Shown: positions 25,571-35,996 of the stretch, in pieces
How the letters are laid out: every line of letters starts with the position of its first letter
How positions within the stretch are numbered: the stretch's first letter is position 1
Assembly (NCBI RefSeq): GCF_017916475.1
Contig: NZ_JAFMTB010000001.1
Span: 1,640,043 to 1,704,042, forward strand
Length of the DNA: 64,000 nt
DNA from: Patulibacter sp. SYSU D01012
GTDB taxonomy: Bacteria; Actinomycetota; Thermoleophilia; Solirubrobacterales; Solirubrobacteraceae
Direction of reading: 5' to 3'
The notes under the pieces: model-generated
What the model saw: only the letters and a program-made list of their open reading frames with translations
What the model was told of the DNA's origin: nothing
Databases searched by the model: none
Translations under genes and position numbers: made by a program

Positions 25571-27475
25571 TCAGTCCCCCGCGATCCCCGCGTTGTTGCG
25601 CGCCTCGGCGGCCGCGGCCACGGCGCGCTCCACGGCGTTGACGTCGCGCATCGCGCCGGTGTCGGCCGACGTCGCCATCGCGGCGTAGGCGCGCAGGGCG
25701 GGGGAGACGACGCGGTCGCGGGCCGCCGGGACGTAGCCGCCGGCGGACTCCAGGCGCTCGCGGCGGTGGGCCAGCTCGGCGTTGTCGACCTGCAGCTCGA
25801 TGCGGCGGTTCGGGATGTCGATGGCGATCGTGTCGCCGTTCTCCACCAGCGCGATCGCGCCGCCGGACGCGGCCTCGGGCGAGACGTGGCCGATCGACAG
25901 GCCGGACGTGCCGCCCGAGAAGCGGCCGTCGGTGATCAGCGCGCACGCGGCGCCCAGCCCGCGGCCCTTCAGGTACGAGGTCGGGTAGAGCATCTCCTGC
26001 ATGCCCGGACCGCCGCGGGGGCCCTCGTAGCGGATGACGACGACGTCGCCCTCCTTCACGCCGCCGCCGAGGATGACGTCGACGGCCTCCTCCTGCGACT
26101 CGACGACGACCGCGGGGCCGGTGAAGGTCAGGATCGACTCGTCGACGCCGGCGGTCTTGACGACGCAGCCGCGCACGGCGAGGTTGCCGTAGAGGATGGC
26201 CAGGCCGCCGTCGAGCGAGTAGGCGTGCTCGATGTCGTGGATGCAGCCGTCGGCGGCGTCCGTGTCCAGCGACTCCCAGCGCTCGGACTGCGAGAACGCC
26301 TGCGCGGAGCGCTTGCAGCCGGGGGCGGCGTGGAACAGGTCCAGCGCGCGCTCGGACGGCTTGGGGCCGCGGACGTCCCACTCCGCCAGCCACTGCGTCA
26401 GGTTCGGCGCGTGGACGGCGTGGACGTCGTCGTGCAGCAGGCCGCCGCGGTGCAGCTCGCCGAGGATCGCCGGGATGCCGCCCGCACGGTGCACGTCCTC
26501 CATCAGGTACGTGCCGTTCGGCGCGACCTTGCACAGGCACGGGACGCGTTTGGACAGCTCGTCGATGTCCTGCATCGTGAAGTCCAGCTCGGCCTCCTGC
26601 GCGGCGGCGAGCAGGTGCAGCACGGTGTTCGTCGACCCGCCCATGGCGATGTCGAGCGCCATCGCGTTCTCGAACGCCTCGCGCGTCGCGACGTTGCGCG
26701 GCAGCACGGAGTCGTCGTCGCCGTCGTAGTAGCGGGAGCAGAGCTCGACGACGGTGCGCCCGGCGTCCTCGTACAGCGCCTTGCGGGCGGTGTGCGTGGC
26801 CAGCGTGGAGCCGTTGCCCGGCAGCGACAGGCCGAGGGCCTCGGTCAGGCAGTTCATCGAGTTGGCGGTGAACATCCCCGAGCACGACCCGCACGTGGGG
26901 CACGCGTGCTCCTCGATGATGGCGATGTCCTCGTCCGAGACCTCGTCGGCGACGGCCTCGGCGATCGCGGTGACGAGGTTCAGGCGCTTGCGGACGGTGC
27001 CGTCGACCAGGGTCGCGGTGCCGCCCTCCATCGGGCCGCCGGAGACGAACACGGTCGGGATGTTGAGCCGCAGCGCGGCGTTCAGCATGCCCGGCGTGAT
27101 CTTGTCGCAGTTGCTGATGCAGATCAGCGCATCCGCGCAGTGCGCCTGCACCATGTACTCGACGGAGTCGGCGATCAGGTCGCGCGAGGGCAGCGAGTAG
27201 AGCATGCCGCCGTGGCCCATCGCGATGCCGTCGTCGACGGCGATCGTGTTGAACTCGCGCGCGATGCCGCCCGCGGCCTTCACCGCGTCGCAGACGATCG
27301 TGCCGACGGGCGCCAGGTGCGTGTGGCCGGGGACGAACTGGGTGTACGAGTTCGCGACCGCGACGATCGGCTTGCGCCCGATGTCGGCGGCGTCGACGCC
27401 CGAGGCGCGCATGAGCGACCGGGCGCCGGCCATGTTGCGCCCGTGGGTGACCGTCCGTGAGCGGAGAGGCGGCAT
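25571..27475 (-). CDS. ilvD: Dihydroxy-acid dehydratase
   Basis: 634 aa. Converts 2,3-dihydroxy-isovalerate and -methylvalerate to the 2-oxo acids of valine and isoleucine synthesis. The iron-sulfur ligands are seen in [10 protein letters not shown] and [18 protein letters not shown], with [11 protein letters not shown] and the C-terminal [20 protein letters not shown]. The ATG at 27475 was chosen because the homologous N-terminus ([17 protein letters not shown]) starts there; the frame continues upstream by about 120 codons of low-complexity sequence that overlaps the divergent comEA. No other branched-chain amino-acid gene is nearby. Confidence 0.96.
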   Translation of the reverse strand: MPPLRSRTVTHGRNMAGARSLMRASGVDAADIGRKPIVAVANSYTQFVPGHTHLAPVGTIVCDAVKAAGGIAREFNTIAVDDGIAMGHGGMLYSLPSRDLIADSVEYMVQAHCADALICISNCDKITPGMLNAALRLNIPTVFVSGGPMEGGTATLVDGTVRKRLNLVTAIAEAVADEVSDEDIAIIEEHACPTCGSCSGMFTANSMNCLTEALGLSLPGNGSTLATHTARKALYEDAGRTVVELCSRYYDGDDDSVLPRNVATREAFENAMALDIAMGGSTNTVLHLLAAAQEAELDFTMQDIDELSKRVPCLCKVAPNGTYLMEDVHRAGGIPAILGELHRGGLLHDDVHAVHAPNLTQWLAEWDVRGPKPSERALDLFHAAPGCKRSAQAFSQSERWESLDTDAADGCIHDIEHAYSLDGGLAILYGNLAVRGCVVKTAGVDESILTFTGPAVVVESQEEAVDVILGGGVKEGDVVVIRYEGPRGGPGMQEMLYPTSYLKGRGLGAACALITDGRFSGGTSGLSIGHVSPEAASGGAIALVENGDTIAIDIPNRRIELQVDNAELAHRRERLESAGGYVPAARDRVVSPALRAYAAMATSADTGAMRDVNAVERAVAAAAEARNNAGIAGD

Positions 27476-27566
27476 CCCCCAAGGGTAGCCGGGCGGCACG
27501 GATTCGCCGCAGGACCGGCACATCTTCGGGGTCCCGTGCAACGCGCGCCGCCGTAGCGTCGCCGGG

Positions 27567-28277
27567 GTGCTCGACCATCCCTGGGTGCGGCTCGCCCTCG
27601 GCGTCCTGGCCGCCGCGGCGCTCGGCGCCCTGGCGGCGCGCGTGGCCGTGTCCGCCGGCGGCGGGACGGGGCCCGCGGCCGCGACGGCGGGCGGCGGCGC
27701 GGCGTCGGCGGGCGGGGCAGGCGCGGGACCGAGCGGCGGCTTCGGCGGCTTCGGCGAGGGCGGCGGGGCCGGCGGGTCGGGGGCCGCGGACGGCGCGGGC
27801 GGCGCCGGCGGGGCGACGGTCTCGGCCGCGCCGGGCGGCAAGGTCACCGTGCACGTGACCGGGGCAGTGCGGCGCCCGGGCGTCTACGCGCTGCGCGAGG
27901 GCGCGCGGATCTTCGAGGCGGTGCGGAAGGCCGGCGGGATGGACCGCGGCGCCGACCGGCAGGGCCTGAACCTGGCGGCGCTCGTGCGCGACGGGCAGCA
28001 GGTGCGCGTCCCCGAGCGCGCGCCGGCGCCGGCGGCCGCGGCGGGAACGGGGCGGGGGGCGGCGGGCGGCGCGGCCGCGGAGGCGCCGGTCGACCTGAAC
28101 AGCGCGTCCCTCGAGCAGCTGCAGGAGCTCGAGGGCGTGGGCCCCGCGACCGCGGAGAAGATCCTGAAGCTGCGCGAGGAGCAGGGCGGCATCTCGAGCG
28201 TCGACGACCTGGACGAGGTGCCGGGGATCGGCCCGAAGACGATCGAGTCGCTGCGCACGCAGCTCGAGGGCGGATGA
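27567..28277 (+). CDS. comEA: Competence DNA-binding protein ComEA
   Basis: 236 aa from a GTG. One N-terminal membrane anchor ([22 protein letters not shown]), a long Gly/Ala linker, an SLBB domain (about 91-150, [17 protein letters not shown]) and a C-terminal pair of helix-hairpin-helix motifs ([29 protein letters not shown] as two halves, then [13 protein letters not shown]). It binds incoming double-stranded DNA outside the membrane. Its stop overlaps the comEC start (ATGA). It is divergent from ilvD. Confidence 0.93.
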   Translation: MLDHPWVRLALGVLAAAALGALAARVAVSAGGGTGPAAATAGGGAASAGGAGAGPSGGFGGFGEGGGAGGSGAADGAGGAGGATVSAAPGGKVTVHVTGAVRRPGVYALREGARIFEAVRKAGGMDRGADRQGLNLAALVRDGQQVRVPERAPAPAAAAGTGRGAAGGAAAEAPVDLNSASLEQLQELEGVGPATAEKILKLREEQGGISSVDDLDEVPGIGPKTIESLRTQLEGG

Positions 28278-30619
28278 CCGCTCGCTGGCCCCAGCACCAC
28301 CTGCTGGCCTGGGCCGTCGCCGCGCTGATCGTGGGCGGCCGCTGGCCGCTCGCGCTGCCCGTCGTCTCGGCCCTCGCGTGGGCGACCCAGCCACGCTCCG
28401 GCTGGGCCGCCGCGGCCGTCGTCGTGGCGCTGCTGGCGGGCGTCGGCGGCGCGGCCCGGACGGCGCACGAGGCGGCGCAGGCCCGCGCGCCGCTCGCGGG
28501 CGGCGCGGCCGTCGGGCCGGACGAGCGCGTCGAGGTGCTCGAGGCCGCGACGCAGGCGCTCGACGGCCGCTGGCGGACCACCGCCCGGCTGCGCGACGCC
28601 ACGGTCGAGCTGCGAACGCCCGTCGCCCGCGACCCCGGGGCGCTGCGCACGGGCCGGCTGGTGCGCGTGCGGGGCCGGCTGCGGCCGGTGTCCGAGCGGG
28701 CGCTCGGGGCGCGCAGCCGCGGGATCGCGCTGACGCTGGACGCGACGGTCGTCGGCGTCGCCGGCCGGCGCGGCGGGTGGCGGGGTGCGTTCGATCGCCT
28801 GCGCGAACGGGCGGAGGGGTCCCTGGCGTTCAGGCACGACGGCGCGGGCCGCACCGCGCTGTTGCGCGGCATGGTCCTAGGGCAGGACGAGGGGTTCACG
28901 CCGGAGCAGGAGGAGACGTACCGCCGCAGCGGCCTGTCGCACCTGGTGGCGGCCAGCGGCCAGAACGTCGCGTTCGTGGCCGCGCTCGTGATCGGGCTGG
29001 GCGCGGTGGCCGGCGTCGGGCGGCGGCCCCGGCTGCTGCTGGCGCTCGCGGCCGTCGCCGCCTACGTGCCGCTGGCGGGGGCGGGGCCGTCGATCCGCCG
29101 CGCCGGCGTGGCGGGCGTGCTGACGCTCTTGGCGCTGCTGCTCGGCCGCGCCGCCGACCGCTGGTGGGCGCTCATCGTCGCGGCGGGGGCGACGGTGCTC
29201 GTCGATCCGTGGTCGCCCGGGCAGCTCGGGTGGCAGCTGAGCTTCGCCGCGGTGGCGGGCCTGCTGCTGCTCGCCGACCCGCTCGCCGCCGCGGCGCGGC
29301 GCGCCGGCCTGCCCGGGTGGGCGGGCGTCGCGCTCGCCGTCCCGCTGGGGGCGGGGCTGGCGACGGCGCCGGTGCTCGCGGCGTCGGTGGGCGACGTGTC
29401 GGTGACGAGCCTCGTCGCGAACGTCGTGGTCGAGCCGGTCGTCGCCCCCGTGACGTGGCTGGGGATGGTCGCAGCCGCGCTGGGCCCCGAGGGCGCGCCG
29501 CTGACCGGCCTGATGGTGACGGCGACGACGCCGCTGCTGGACTGGATCGCCGGCGTGGCGGCGTGGGCGGCGACGCCGGGCTGGGCGGTGCTGCGACCCG
29601 GGGCGCTGACCGCCGCGCTGCCGCTGGCGGCGGTCGCCGCCGCGCTGCTCGCCGTCCACCGGCCGGCGGCCCTGGTGCGCGCGAGCGAGCGCCTGCGCCG
29701 CCGCCTGGCCGGCCATCCGGCGGGGCGCGCAGCGCTGCGCGTGGTGGCGGTGCGCGGGGCGGGGCCGGCGCTGGCGGCGGCGCTCGCCGGCGGGCTGCTG
29801 CTCGGCGGGCTGCGCCCCCGCCTGGGCGCGGCGGGCGCGGCGCCCCTGGTGCGCGACGGGGTCGTGGTGCTCGACGTCGGGCAGGGCAGCGCGACGCTGC
29901 TGCGCGACGGCGACGCGGCGGTCCTGGTGGACGCCGGGCCGGCGGACGGGCGCGTCGTCGACCGCCTGGCGGCGCAGGGGGTCACGCGGCTGGACGCGCT
30001 CGTCCTGTCCCACGCCGCGGCCGACCACACCGGCGGCGCCCCCGCCGTCGTCCAACGCCTGCGGCCGCGGCTGCTCGTCGATGGGCGCAGCGGCCATCCC
30101 GATCCCGCCGCCGCGGTGGCCGCCGACCTGGTCGCCGCGCGCGGGGGGCAGGTGGTCGCGGCGCGCAGCGGCCTGCGGATCGGCGCCGGGCGGCTGGTCG
30201 CCGAGCTGCGCTGGCCGCCGCCGCGTCCCGGGGCCCCGCCGGCGGGGGAGGACCCCAACGACCGGGCGGTGGTGGTGCGCGCCCAGGTGGCCGGGCTGCG
30301 CGTGCTGGTGCCGAGCGACCGCGAGGGCGCGCCGCTGCGGCAGGCCGCCGGCGGCCCGGTCGACGTGCTCGTCCTGCCGCACCACGGCAGCGAGGACCCG
30401 GACGTGCCGCGGCTGCTGCAGGCGCTGCGCCCGCGCGTGGCGGTGGCGCAGGTGGGGCGCGGCAACTCCTACGGCCACCCGGCGCCGCCGACGGTCGCGG
30501 CGGTGCGCGCCGCGGGCGTCGCGCTGCGGCGGACCGACCGCGACGGCAGCGTCGGCCTGGCCGCCCTGCCGGACGGGGCGGTGGCGGTGCGGGCGAGCGG
30601 GGCGGGGGAGCCGCGGTGA
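28274..30619 (+). CDS. comEC: Competence DNA channel ComEC
   Basis: 781 aa polytopic membrane protein. N-terminal membrane segments and an OB-like domain, then the competence core with SGLSHLVAASGQNVAFV (about 216-232), many hydrophobic helices, and a C-terminal metallo-beta-lactamase-like domain with VLDVGQGSATLL, VDAGPADG, SHAAADHTGG and LPHHGSED. The motif HxxxDH is kept in HAAADHTGG. It carries single-stranded DNA across the membrane. comEA-comEC make a two-gene operon; other uptake genes are not in the window. Confidence 0.95.
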   Translation: MTARWPQHHLLAWAVAALIVGGRWPLALPVVSALAWATQPRSGWAAAAVVVALLAGVGGAARTAHEAAQARAPLAGGAAVGPDERVEVLEAATQALDGRWRTTARLRDATVELRTPVARDPGALRTGRLVRVRGRLRPVSERALGARSRGIALTLDATVVGVAGRRGGWRGAFDRLRERAEGSLAFRHDGAGRTALLRGMVLGQDEGFTPEQEETYRRSGLSHLVAASGQNVAFVAALVIGLGAVAGVGRRPRLLLALAAVAAYVPLAGAGPSIRRAGVAGVLTLLALLLGRAADRWWALIVAAGATVLVDPWSPGQLGWQLSFAAVAGLLLLADPLAAAARRAGLPGWAGVALAVPLGAGLATAPVLAASVGDVSVTSLVANVVVEPVVAPVTWLGMVAAALGPEGAPLTGLMVTATTPLLDWIAGVAAWAATPGWAVLRPGALTAALPLAAVAAALLAVHRPAALVRASERLRRRLAGHPAGRAALRVVAVRGAGPALAAALAGGLLLGGLRPRLGAAGAAPLVRDGVVVLDVGQGSATLLRDGDAAVLVDAGPADGRVVDRLAAQGVTRLDALVLSHAAADHTGGAPAVVQRLRPRLLVDGRSGHPDPAAAVAADLVAARGGQVVAARSGLRIGAGRLVAELRWPPPRPGAPPAGEDPNDRAVVVRAQVAGLRVLVPSDREGAPLRQAAGGPVDVLVLPHHGSEDPDVPRLLQALRPRVAVAQVGRGNSYGHPAPPTVAAVRAAGVALRRTDRDGSVGLAALPDGAVAVRASGAGEPR

Positions 30620-30666
30620 CGCGCGACCCCGTCGCGCGGCCGGCCGGCGCGCGCCGGCGCCGCGGC

Positions 30667-31053
30667 TCAGGCGGCGGTGCCGGAGCCGGGCAGGCGGACG
30701 CCCTTGCCCTCCGGCTCGAGCTCGCCCGTGCGCTTCAGCCGGCTGACCGTCGAGGCGACGACGGTGCGCTTCATGCCCGTCTCGCGCGCGATCTCGGCGG
30801 CGGTCACCCCCGGCCGCTGCGCGATGACGGCCATGATCGTCCGCTTGTTCGACCCCTGGCGCTGGCGCGGCTCGGCGGGCTTCGTGGCGGTGCGCCCCTC
30901 GCTCGCGGCGAGGATGGCCTGCAGGCGCTCGGCCTCCTCCAGGTACGGCCGCAGCTCCTCCAGCCGCGCCTTCACCGTCTCGATGACGCTCCCGACGACG
31001 TCGTCGCCCGCGGGGGCGGTCTCGGTGCTCGCGACGGTCTTCTTCGGGGCCAC
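30667..31053 (-). CDS. Small winged-helix DNA-binding protein
   Basis: 128 aa from a GTG at 31053 with GAGG 6 nt upstream. A helical acidic N-terminus (SVIETVKARLEELRPYLEEAERLQAIL, likely coiled coil) is followed by a basic linker and a MarR/GntR-like winged helix (IMAVIAQRPGVTAAEIARETGMKRTVVASTVSRLKRTGELEPEGKG across two stretches). It may organise DNA or act as a regulator. It is convergent with comEC and 122 nt downstream of the ftsH operon. Confidence 0.72.
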   Translation of the reverse strand: MAPKKTVASTETAPAGDDVVGSVIETVKARLEELRPYLEEAERLQAILAASEGRTATKPAEPRQRQGSNKRTIMAVIAQRPGVTAAEIARETGMKRTVVASTVSRLKRTGELEPEGKGVRLPGSGTAA

Positions 31054-31175
31054 TGCTACCTCGGGGGACTCGGGGACGTCCGGCGTCGCCGTCGTCGAGC
31101 ATCGGGACGCGCTCGCGTGACGGTCGTTCACACCATGATGACGACCCGGCGCGACGTCGCGCGCCCCCGAGGGCG

Positions 31176-32051
31176 TCAGCACCCGTCCGCCGCCGGCACG
31201 ACGGCGCAGTCCCGGGCGGGCGCGCCCGTGCGCCGACCGTGCGCGTCCCGTGGCCGCACGACCGGCGCGGCCACGCGCCCCCGCACCGCCACGGCGAACG
31301 CGCGCAGCCCGTCGGCGCCCGGGACCGGCGCCGTGGTCGCCGCGCGGCGGCGGCCGCCGACCGTCACGACCACCCGGCGCACCCGACGGCCGGCGACCCC
31401 GGCGACCAGCAGCCCTCCGGGCACGGCGGCCGACGCCGGCACGACCCCGCCGCGGGGCGGCGCCGCCCGGCAGTCCGTCGTCAGCGCGGCGCCGGCCGCG
31501 GCGCCGCCCGAGAGCGACAGCACCGGGCAGATCCGGCCGCCGCGGCGACCGACCCGCAGCGTCCACGCGGTCCCGCCGGCCCGCCCCTGCAGCACCGTCC
31601 GCGGCGCGACGTCCGCCGCGCGGCGCTCGCCGCCGCGGCGGGTGAGCGCGGTGGCCGTCGCCCCGACGGTGCAGCCGATCGCGGCCAGCACGACGGCGCG
31701 CCGCAGCACGCGCGGCCACGCCCGCCCCGCGCGGGCGACGTCCCGCTTCGCCCGGCGTTCCTCCGCCGCGGTCCCCTCCGCCGCGGTCCCCTCCGCCGCG
31801 ATCGCCGCCGTCGCGACGGCGAGCACTCGCGCCTCCATCTCGGCGAGCATCGGCAGCCCCGGGTCGTACGGCGGGAGCGCCTCGAGGCCGGGGAGGGGCG
31901 GGGTCGGCGGCGCGGGCACGGGCGGCTCCGTCGGCGGGGTCGGGGTGCGGCGCGCGGGGCGCGGCGACGGGGTACGGCGCTGGAGGCGCGCGGACGGCGC
32001 GGCGGGCGAAGCGTCGGGTGCGCCGCCGCGGGGCGGGCGAGAGCCCGTCAT
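31176..32051 (-). CDS. Membrane protein paired with ECF sigma factor (possible anti-sigma)
   Basis: 291 aa. A Pro-rich cytoplasmic N-terminus (about 1-70), a helical stretch (about 70-110), one membrane segment (RRAVVLAAIGCTVGATATAL, about 115-136) and an extracellular Ala/Gly/Arg-rich beta part with four Cys. Its ATG overlaps the sigma-factor stop (ATGA). That pairing and topology suggest an anti-sigma factor, but no zinc HxxxCxxC motif is present, so this is inference. Confidence 0.6.
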   Translation of the reverse strand: MTGSRPPRGGAPDASPAAPSARLQRRTPSPRPARRTPTPPTEPPVPAPPTPPLPGLEALPPYDPGLPMLAEMEARVLAVATAAIAAEGTAAEGTAAEERRAKRDVARAGRAWPRVLRRAVVLAAIGCTVGATATALTRRGGERRAADVAPRTVLQGRAGGTAWTLRVGRRGGRICPVLSLSGGAAAGAALTTDCRAAPPRGGVVPASAAVPGGLLVAGVAGRRVRRVVVTVGGRRRAATTAPVPGADGLRAFAVAVRGRVAAPVVRPRDAHGRRTGAPARDCAVVPAADGC

Positions 32052-32599
32052 CGGTCCTCCCGCCAGGCGTCGAAGGCCGGACCGACGCGGCGGTGCAGCT
32101 GCCGCATGGCGCGCATCACGCGGGCGCGGGCGGCGTCCTGGCGGATCCCCAGGCGCTCGGCGATCGTCGCGTAGCTCAGGCCCTCGACGACGTGCATCCG
32201 CACCGCCGCGCGGGTGTCCTCGGGCAGGTCGCCCAGGCCCTCCGTCACCGCGGTGCGCAGCGTCAGCGTGCCGGCGAGCTCCTCGACGCGGTCCAGCTCG
32301 GCGTCCGTCAGCGCCCGCGGCACCCGGATGCCGTCGCGCGCGTGGTCGCTCGCGCGCTGCTCCCGCACCTGGGCCGACGCCAGCGCCGACAGGGCGATCC
32401 GCCAGAGCCAGCCGCTCAGCTCCTCCTCGGTCTCCCCGCGGAACTGCGCGCGGCGCGCGACGACCGTCTCGAACGTGTCGGCGACCAGATCGACCGCCAG
32501 CTCGGGATCCTGCACCCGGCGCTGGAAGAAGACGAGCAGGCGCTGCGCGTGGCGGCGGTAGAGCGCCGTGATGCGCTCCGCGTCGAGCAGGAGCGGCAC
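32048..32599 (-). CDS. ECF RNA polymerase sigma factor
   Basis: 183 aa from a GTG at 32599 that shares a base with the upstream stop (TAGTG). Region 2 ([33 protein letters not shown] ... GWLWRIA) and region 4 ([31 protein letters not shown] ... [12 protein letters not shown]) are clear and of normal length. It lies between a TctC-like gene and the membrane protein, in one operon with ftsH. It probably directs an envelope or protein-quality response (inference from ftsH). Confidence 0.87.
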   Translation of the reverse strand: MPLLLDAERITALYRRHAQRLLVFFQRRVQDPELAVDLVADTFETVVARRAQFRGETEEELSGWLWRIALSALASAQVREQRASDHARDGIRVPRALTDAELDRVEELAGTLTLRTAVTEGLGDLPEDTRAAVRMHVVEGLSYATIAERLGIRQDAARARVMRAMRQLHRRVGPAFDAWREDR

Positions 32600-33738
32600 T
32601 ACGGGCCCCCGACGCCGGCCGCGCGGGCGCCCTTCGCGCCGGCGTTCGCCGCGCCGGCGCCGTCCGCCCCCGGACCGTCCGCCCGGCCCCCGGCCGTCCG
32701 CGCGGCGATGCTGCCGACGTCGACGGCGCTCAGCGTCGCGCTCAGGCGCGCCGCCCGCGCCCGCTCGGCGGCCAGGAACGCGCCCAGGTCGACGCCCCGG
32801 TCGGCCGGCAGGAACCCCTCGCGCGCCACGGTCCGGCGCCAGGCGCCGGAGTCGACGACCGTGCCGATCCGGCGGCGCAGCGCGGCCGCGTCGGCCGCCC
32901 CCGTGCCGCCGGGCGCCAGCAGCACCACCCAGCGCACCGGCGGCCGGCCGCCCGGCCAGGCGCCCGTCAGGCGCCGCAGCCGGCCCCTCGCCCGGGGGTC
33001 GCGCGGCGCGCCGCGGGTGCCGACGAGCACCGCCACCTCGCGGTCCACGATCCCCTCGGCCGCCTCGCGCGCCGAGCCGTAGGGCCGGTAGGACACGGTG
33101 CCCTCCACCCGCGCGTCGCGGACCAGCGACGCGAGCGCGGCCCGCGACCACGAGTCGTCGCCCAGCCCGAACAGCCGGGCGTGCGGGGCCGCGCGCAGCC
33201 CGCGCGCCAGCTGCGGCACGGTCCGCAGCGGCGACGCGCGCGCCACGTCCAGCACGAGCGGATCGCCGGCCACGAGGGCCACCGGCCGCGCCGACGCCAG
33301 GCGCGCCCACGCCCGCTCGGCCCGCGCGGCGACGCCCGGCACGATCGCCTCCTCGCGGTCGCGCTGCAGCTGCACGAGCGTCTGCGGCGTCAGGACGAGC
33401 AGCCGGCGGCGGCTGCCGGCGCCGAACCCCAGCACGGACTCGACGGCGCTCGTCGTCGCGCCGCCCAGGCGCTCCAGGCGCACGCGGCCGCGGCGGCTCG
33501 CGCCGGGCGCCCGCTCCAGCCGCCGGGCCAGGCCGCCGGCCAGCAGCGCGACGGGGTCGTCCGCCTCGGTGCCGGCGATCGCCAGCCGCAGGCCGGTCCG
33601 CTGCTCCGCCGCGTCGGCGCGGGGCGCGAGCGGGCGGAAGGGGTGACGGACCAGGTCGGCGACGGCGAACGCGCCGACGGCCAGCAGCAGCGCCGGCCAC
33701 GCCAGGCGGGGGAGGAGCGCCGAGCGCCCGGGCGCCAT
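32599..33738 (-). CDS. Exported TctC/Bug-like solute-binding protein
   Basis: 379 aa from the ATG at 33738 with GGGAGGAGC upstream. An N-terminal hydrophobic segment ([19 protein letters not shown]) targets it to the membrane or outside. The body reads like a divergent periplasmic binding protein of the tripartite tricarboxylate (TctC/Bug) type: [29 protein letters not shown], and a tail [26 protein letters not shown] split over the last third. No transporter subunits are adjacent. It follows ftsH by 26 nt, an unusual partner. Moderate certainty on family. Confidence 0.6.
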   Translation of the reverse strand: MAPGRSALLPRLAWPALLLAVGAFAVADLVRHPFRPLAPRADAAEQRTGLRLAIAGTEADDPVALLAGGLARRLERAPGASRRGRVRLERLGGATTSAVESVLGFGAGSRRRLLVLTPQTLVQLQRDREEAIVPGVAARAERAWARLASARPVALVAGDPLVLDVARASPLRTVPQLARGLRAAPHARLFGLGDDSWSRAALASLVRDARVEGTVSYRPYGSAREAAEGIVDREVAVLVGTRGAPRDPRARGRLRRLTGAWPGGRPPVRWVVLLAPGGTGAADAAALRRRIGTVVDSGAWRRTVAREGFLPADRGVDLGAFLAAERARAARLSATLSAVDVGSIAARTAGGRADGPGADGAGAANAGAKGARAAGVGGP

Positions 33739-33764
33739 CCGCTCCTCCCGTCCGCCGCCGGGGA

Positions 33765-35777
33765 TCAGGCCGGCTGGTGGCCCTCGTTGTGCGCGCGGTC
33801 GACGCCCGCGGCCAGCGTGCCGCCCCGGGCGGCCGGCAGCTCGATCTGCTCGATCGGGCGCTCCTTGACCCCGCCGAGGAGCGCGTCGAGCGCGTGGCCG
33901 GACAGCGTCTCGAACTCGACGAGGCTGCGGGCGACCTCCTGGACCGTGGGCCAGTTCTCCTGCAGGACGACCTTGGCGCGCGCCTCGGCCTCGAGGACGA
34001 TGCGGGCGACCTCGCCGTCGATGACGTTGAGCGTCTCGGGGCCGATCGAGCCCATGTCCTGCAGCGCGGCGCCGAGGAAGACCTCGCCCGCCGGCTCGCC
34101 GACGGTCACGTGGCCCAGACGGTGCGACATGCCGAACGACGTGACCATCGAGCGGGCGAGCTTCGTCGCGGCGTGCAGGTCGTCGCTGACGCCGGTGGAC
34201 TCCTCGCCGAACTCGATCAGCTCGCCCGCGGTGCCGGCCATGATCGCCGCCATCTGGCGCTCCAGGTCGCGGCGCCCGTGCATCACGGCGTCCTTGTCGG
34301 TCATCATCGACGCCGCGGTGCCGAGCTGGCGGCCGCGGGCGACGATCGACAGCTTCTGCGCCGACACCGTCTGGCCGATCGCGCGGGTCACCACGGCGTG
34401 GGACGCCTCGTGGACGGCGATCGTCCACTGCTCGTCCTCGGTCAGGACGTGGCGCTTGGCGGGGCCGGCGACGACGCGGTCGATGGCCTCCTCGAGCGTC
34501 TTCTGGTCGATGACCTCGCGGCCCTCGCGGACGGTCAGCAGCGCGGCCTCGTTGACCAGGTTGGCCAGCTCGGCGCCCGAGAAGCCGGGGCACAGCTTGG
34601 CGACCTCGAGCAGGTCGACCTCCTCGGCGAACTGGCGGCCGCGGGCGTGCAGGGACAGGATCTCCAGGCGGCCGTGCACGTCGGGCAGGTCGACGACGAC
34701 CTGGCGGTCGAAGCGGCCCGGGCGCAGCAGCGCCGGGTCGAGGATGTCGGGGCGGTTCGTCGCGGCCATCACCACGACGCCGGCGTCGCCGCCGAAGCCG
34801 TCCATCTCGACCAGCATCTGGTTGAGCGTCTGCTCGCGCTCGTCGTTGCCCTGACCCACTCCGGCGCCGCGCTTGCGGCCGGCGGCGTCGATCTCGTCGA
34901 TGAAGATGATCGACGGGGCCGCCTTCCGGGCCTTGGCGAACAGGTCGCGGACGCGGGCGGCGCCGACGCCGACGAGCGACTCGACGAACTCGGCGCCGGA
35001 CGCGGAGAAGAACGCGGCGTCGGCCTCGCCGGCGGTGGCGCGGGCGAGCAGCGTCTTGCCGGTGCCCGGAGGGCCGACGAGCAGGACGCCCTTCGGGGCC
35101 GCGGCGCCCTGCGACAGGTACTTGGACGGGTCGTCGAGGAAGTCGCCGATCTCGCGCAGCTCGGCGAGCGCGCCGCCGGCGCCGGCGACGGAGTCGAACG
35201 TGATGGACGAGCCGCCCTTCTTGCGCTTGCCCTTCCCGCGGAAGGAGGAGAAGGACGCGATGCCGCCGCTGGCGTCCTGGCCCTGGCGGGTGAAGAACGC
35301 GAAGAGGGTGACGAGCAGCAGGATCGGCAGCAGGAACTGGACGACGATCGACCGCACCGGCTTGCCGGCCTGCGGGTCGATGCTGGCCTGGGCGCCCGAG
35401 CGGTGCAGGCGCAGCAGCAGGTCGTTCGTGGCGGTGTCCGAGGACGGGTAGTCCGCGTAGACCTCCATGCCGTTGTCCAGGCGCGCGACGACCTGGTGGT
35501 CGCGGTCGAGCAGCGTCGCGGTGCGCACCCGCTCGGCGCGGGCCAGGCTCAGGACGTTGCTGTAGGAGACCTCCTGGCCGTGGCCCTGCGGCTTCAGCGA
35601 GCCGAGCAGGCTGAAGAACGTGATCGCCGTGGCGATGGCGGCCACGAGGAGGAACAGCGCCATCCTGTCGCGCGTCAGCCACTTCCAGGCGCCGCGGCCG
35701 ACGTCGGCCGCGATGGTCAGCGCCTCGCGGGCGGGGGAGCGCTTGCGGTGTTTTGCGGCTAGGCGCGGATTGCTCAC
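33765..35777 (-). CDS. ftsH: ATP-dependent zinc metalloprotease FtsH
   Basis: 670 aa from a GTG. Two membrane segments (about 39-60 and 145-163) flank a small extracellular domain. The AAA domain has Walker A GPPGTGKT (235-242), Walker B IIFIDEID, and the second region of homology [20 protein letters not shown]. The protease zinc site is HEASH (456-460). Instead of the usual FGRSKA-type linker it has [15 protein letters not shown]. It degrades membrane and unstable soluble proteins. It heads a four-gene operon with a TctC-like protein, an ECF sigma factor and a membrane protein. Chromosomal ftsH usually sits near tilS/folate genes, so this may be a second copy. Confidence 0.95.
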   Translation of the reverse strand: MSNPRLAAKHRKRSPAREALTIAADVGRGAWKWLTRDRMALFLLVAAIATAITFFSLLGSLKPQGHGQEVSYSNVLSLARAERVRTATLLDRDHQVVARLDNGMEVYADYPSSDTATNDLLLRLHRSGAQASIDPQAGKPVRSIVVQFLLPILLLVTLFAFFTRQGQDASGGIASFSSFRGKGKRKKGGSSITFDSVAGAGGALAELREIGDFLDDPSKYLSQGAAAPKGVLLVGPPGTGKTLLARATAGEADAAFFSASGAEFVESLVGVGAARVRDLFAKARKAAPSIIFIDEIDAAGRKRGAGVGQGNDEREQTLNQMLVEMDGFGGDAGVVVMAATNRPDILDPALLRPGRFDRQVVVDLPDVHGRLEILSLHARGRQFAEEVDLLEVAKLCPGFSGAELANLVNEAALLTVREGREVIDQKTLEEAIDRVVAGPAKRHVLTEDEQWTIAVHEASHAVVTRAIGQTVSAQKLSIVARGRQLGTAASMMTDKDAVMHGRRDLERQMAAIMAGTAGELIEFGEESTGVSDDLHAATKLARSMVTSFGMSHRLGHVTVGEPAGEVFLGAALQDMGSIGPETLNVIDGEVARIVLEAEARAKVVLQENWPTVQEVARSLVEFETLSGHALDALLGGVKERPIEQIELPAARGGTLAAGVDRAHNEGHQPA

Positions 35778-35937
35778 GGGGTCTCGCTGCGGGGTCGTCG
35801 TGGGGCGCGCTCCGGTGTCAACACCGGAGGTCGGGCCGGGGGAGTGGGCGGCCGTCCGTGTCGGGGCAGGACGGGCGCATCACACGCGCGCCGCACCATA
35901 GCCCGTCGTGTACATCCGGCCGTCGAATTCGCGTGAC

Positions 35938-35967
35938 GTTCACGGAACGATCACAATGCGCGTTCAC
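35938..35967 (+). promoter_or_regulatory. PHO-box-like repeats between ftsH and the secreted pair
   Basis: GTTCACGGAAC and GATCACAATGC lie back to back as 11-nt units (35938-35959), and a further GTTCAC begins at 35962. They read on the plus strand, yet no gene starts to the right; the nearest start is ftsH, read leftwards from 35777. So the target is unclear. Confidence 0.4.
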
Positions 35968-35996
35968 GAACCGGACGTTCGGCCAGGAGGGGGTCG

